Shown here in pieces: positions 61,787 through 64,000 of a DNA stretch of 64,000 nt (the first letter of the stretch is position 1; every line of letters starts with the position of its first letter). The DNA comes from Blastococcus aggregatus (lineage in GTDB: Bacteria; Actinomycetota; Actinomycetes; Mycobacteriales; Geodermatophilaceae). Both the position numbers and the translations under genes were made by a program. The notes under the pieces are model-generated. The model did no database searches. It saw nothing but the letters and a program-made list of their open reading frames with translations, and was not told the DNA's origin. The DNA is taken from positions 186,001 through 250,000 of the forward strand of contig NZ_OBQI01000005.1 of the NCBI RefSeq assembly GCF_900221005.1, written 5' to 3'.

Positions 61787-62593
61787 TCAGCGCAGGACGA
61801 CGGCCTCGGGGACGCTCAGGTCCAGCTCCGCGGCCGGCTCCAGGGCGCCCTCGGCGATCTCCTCGACCAGCGCGCCGAGGATCTCCGCCTTCTGCTCGGA
61901 CGCCTCGGGACCACCCCACTGCACGAGCGTGCCGTCGGCGAGCGTCAGCGTGATCCGGTCGGCGTCCGGGGCGGCGGCGAGGGTCACCTGCTCGCGCAGC
62001 GCAGGAGGCAGCGCTCCGATGGCCGCGAGCGCCGCGGCGGTCGCGGCGTCGTCCGGACCGGGGTCGTCGACGGCCAGGGGGACGACCCCGGCGGGGGGCT
62101 CCCCCGTGACGGTGTCGAAGAGCACACCCCGCGCGTCCAGCAGGGAGCGGCGGCCCGGTTCGCCCACGACCGCCAGCGGCGTCCGCTCCACCAGCGTGAT
62201 GACCACGCGGCTGGGCCAGCCGCGGCTGACCGTCACCGACTCGACCTGCGGGAGCTCCGCCACGGCCTCGCGGGCGGCGTCGACGTCGACCCGCAGCAAC
62301 GGGGTGCCGTCCGCGATGCCTGCGGCCTCGCGCACCAGGTCGGTCGGCAGCGTGGTGGCCCCGTCGACCTGGACCGAGCGCACCGACAGCAGGGGGCCGG
62401 CCCAGAGCGCCCAGGCGAGCACACCCAGCACCAGGACGCCGGCAGCGGCCTGCACCGCGCGCCGCCGGCGGCCCGACGTCCCCCGGCGGCGGCGGTCGCG
62501 CAGCGGGGTGACCGGGGCGGTGCCGCGGCGCTCGGACGGCCGCCGCGGCGCGCCGCGGTCGCGGTCGCGGGTGGTCGTCCCCGTGCGGCTCAC
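61787..62593 (-). CDS. ftsQ: Cell division protein FtsQ
   Basis: 268 aa. Basic cytoplasmic N terminus (about 1-45), one membrane helix (AVQAAAGVLVLGVLAWALWAG), then the POTRA domain with VRSVQVDGATTLPTDLVREAAGI and the FtsQ beta domain with SVTVSRGWPSRVVITLVERTPLAVV. It links FtsB/L and FtsW/I in the divisome. GTG overlaps the murC stop as GTGA. Confidence 0.93.
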   Translation of the reverse strand: MSRTGTTTRDRDRGAPRRPSERRGTAPVTPLRDRRRRGTSGRRRRAVQAAAGVLVLGVLAWALWAGPLLSVRSVQVDGATTLPTDLVREAAGIADGTPLLRVDVDAAREAVAELPQVESVTVSRGWPSRVVITLVERTPLAVVGEPGRRSLLDARGVLFDTVTGEPPAGVVPLAVDDPGPDDAATAAALAAIGALPPALREQVTLAAAPDADRITLTLADGTLVQWGGPEASEQKAEILGALVEEIAEGALEPAAELDLSVPEAVVLR

Positions 62594-64000
62594 CGGGGTG
62601 CGCCCGTCGCGTCGCCCGCCCCGCCTTCCCCGTCCCGGTCGGCCGCACGGGCCGTCAGCGCCTGCAGCACCTCGGGGCCGACCATCGAGATGTCGCCGGC
62701 CCCCATCGTCATGACCAGGTCACCGGCCCGCGCCCGGTCCGCGAGCGCCGGGGCGGCCGCCGACCAGGACGGCTCGAAGAGCACCTGTCCGGCGGGCAGC
62801 GGAACGGCGTCCGCGACCATCGCGCCGGTCACGCCGGGCACCGGGTCCTCCCGCGCGCCGTAGACGTCCATGACGACGACCTCGTCCGCGAGGCCGAGTG
62901 CCTCGCCGAACCCGGCGGCGAACTCCCGCGTCCGGCTGTAGAGGTGCGGCTGGAAGGCCACGACGAGCCGCCCGTCCCCCGCGACCGCGCGCGCGGCCCG
63001 CAGCTGGGCGCGCACCTCGGTCGGGTGGTGGGCGTAGTCGTCGTAGACCCGCACGCCGTCGACGACGCCCTTCAGCTCGAACCGGCGGTGCACGCCGCCG
63101 AAGCGGCCCAGCCCGTCGATCAGCCCCTCCGCCGGCAGCCCGAGCTCCAGGCCCGTGAGCAGCGCCGCGGCGCTGTTGAGGGCCATGTGCTCGCCCGGCA
63201 CGAGGATCCGCACCCGGCCGAGCTCGGCGCCGTCGAGCACCGCGGTGTAGCTGGTCGCGTCCCCCTCGACCCGCAGGTCGTCCAGGCGCAGGTCGGCGTC
63301 GGCGGAACGGCCGTAGGTCCGCAGCCGCGCCGGGCACGGCACGCCGCGCAGCCGGGCGGAGCCGGGGTCGTCGGCGCAGACGACGACGAAGCCGCCGGGG
63401 TCGACGGTCTGCAGGAAGCGCTCGAACGCCACCTCGACCGCGGCGAGGTCGCCGTAGTTGTCCAGGTGGTCGGCCTCGACGTTGGTGACGATCCCGGCGA
63501 ACGGGGCCAGCAGCAGGAAGGAGCGGTCGCTCTCGTCGGCCTCGGCGACGAAGACGTCACCCTCGCCGGAGTGCGCGTTGCTGCCCGACTCGTTGAGGTC
63601 GCCGCCGATGGCGAAGGAGGGATCGACGCCGCAGGCCTGCACGGCGACGGTGAGCATCGAGGTCGTCGAGGTCTTGCCGTGGGTCCCCGCCACCGCCACG
63701 CTGCGCAGGCCCGCCATGACCGAGGCCAGCGCCACCGCCCGCGGCAGCACGCGCAGCCCGCGGGCCCGGGCCGCGGCGAGCTCGGGGTTGTCGTCCCGGA
63801 TCGCGGTGGAGACGACGACGGTGTCGGCATCGCCCAGGTGGTCCTCGGCGTGGCCGACCTCGACCCGCGCACCCAGGGCGCGCAGGGCCAGCAGCGTCGG
63901 GGTGTCCCGGCGGTCGCTGCCGGAGACGCGCACGCCGCGGGCGAGCAGGATGCGGGCGATGCCGCTCATGCCGGCGCCGCCGATGCCCACGAAGTGCACC
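62590..64000 (-). CDS. murC: UDP-N-acetylmuramate--L-alanine ligase (5' end outside window)
   Basis: About 470 residues seen. Adds L-Ala to UDP-MurNAc. Seen: HFVGIGGAGMSGIARILLARG at the very edge, ATP loop VAVAGTHGKTSTTSML, FVAEADESDRSFL, IVTNVEADHLDNYGD, YDDYAHHPTEVRAQL, VAFQPHLYSRTREF. The reading frame continues off the edge; a GTG there (63999) falls inside the conserved core, and the true start is probably 10-20 codons further. Upstream of ftsQ as in other dcw clusters. Confidence 0.95.
   Translation of the reverse strand, partial: VHFVGIGGAGMSGIARILLARGVRVSGSDRRDTPTLLALRALGARVEVGHAEDHLGDADTVVVSTAIRDDNPELAAARARGLRVLPRAVALASVMAGLRSVAVAGTHGKTSTTSMLTVAVQACGVDPSFAIGGDLNESGSNAHSGEGDVFVAEADESDRSFLLLAPFAGIVTNVEADHLDNYGDLAAVEVAFERFLQTVDPGGFVVVCADDPGSARLRGVPCPARLRTYGRSADADLRLDDLRVEGDATSYTAVLDGAELGRVRILVPGEHMALNSAAALLTGLELGLPAEGLIDGLGRFGGVHRRFELKGVVDGVRVYDDYAHHPTEVRAQLRAARAVAGDGRLVVAFQPHLYSRTREFAAGFGEALGLADEVVVMDVYGAREDPVPGVTGAMVADAVPLPAGQVLFEPSWSAAAPALADRARAGDLVMTMGAGDISMVGPEVLQALTARAADRDGEGGAGDATGAPR

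Overview
The window is about 73% GC and densely coded. Gene order and families identify an actinobacterial chromosome (Actinomycetota). Family-level placement in or near Geodermatophilaceae (Blastococcus, Modestobacter, Geodermatophilus) is my inference from gene content and intergenic repeats; I could not test it. Evidence for the phylum includes the division cluster murC-ftsQ-ftsZ-pgeF-yggS-sepF-yggT-wag31, an hisI-trpE-(Trp-associated membrane protein)-trpC-trpB-trpA-lgt operon, PriA replacing HisA/TrpF, an LpqY-SugABC trehalose importer, an ANTAR response regulator, and many leaderless genes with a TANNNT box 6-7 nt before the start codon.

Layout. 1-5 kb: C-terminally cut ANTAR regulator, an unusual tRNA-Leu(CAA), an aromatic amino acid decarboxylase, TesB thioesterase and pyruvate kinase. 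5-11 kb: glutamate synthase gltBD. 11.5-18.2 kb: the hisI-trp-lgt operon, in which most genes overlap by ATGA or GTGA. 18-26 kb: a proline-rich membrane protein, a flavin dehydrogenase, folD behind a ZTP riboswitch, and a two-subunit ABC exporter. 26-38 kb: a broken-up histidine cluster (hisF, ridA, priA, hisH, hisB, hisC, hisD) interrupted by a nitroreductase, a methyltransferase and a DUF222/HNH element. 38-45 kb: dnaE1, GNAT, CPBP protease, rluD, lspA. 45-49.5 kb: LpqY-SugABC-type importer. 49.6-55.8 kb: a DUF4032 kinase-like protein, a cation/proton antiporter and isoleucyl-tRNA synthetase. 55.8-64 kb: the division and cell-wall cluster, cut inside murC.

How it fits together. Most genes are housekeeping: amino acid synthesis (nitrogen entry by GltBD; Trp and His sharing PriA), lipoprotein maturation (Lgt and LspA), replication, translation and septation. 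No IS element, phage, CRISPR array or rRNA was found. The less ordinary signals are the ZTP riboswitch, the GxHH active-site signature in IleRS, a leucine tRNA without a long variable arm, a clean degenerate/consensus split of ATP sites in the ABC exporter, a tandemly duplicated -10 box, and two copies of a 26-bp intergenic repeat. I did not find a wholly new multigene system.
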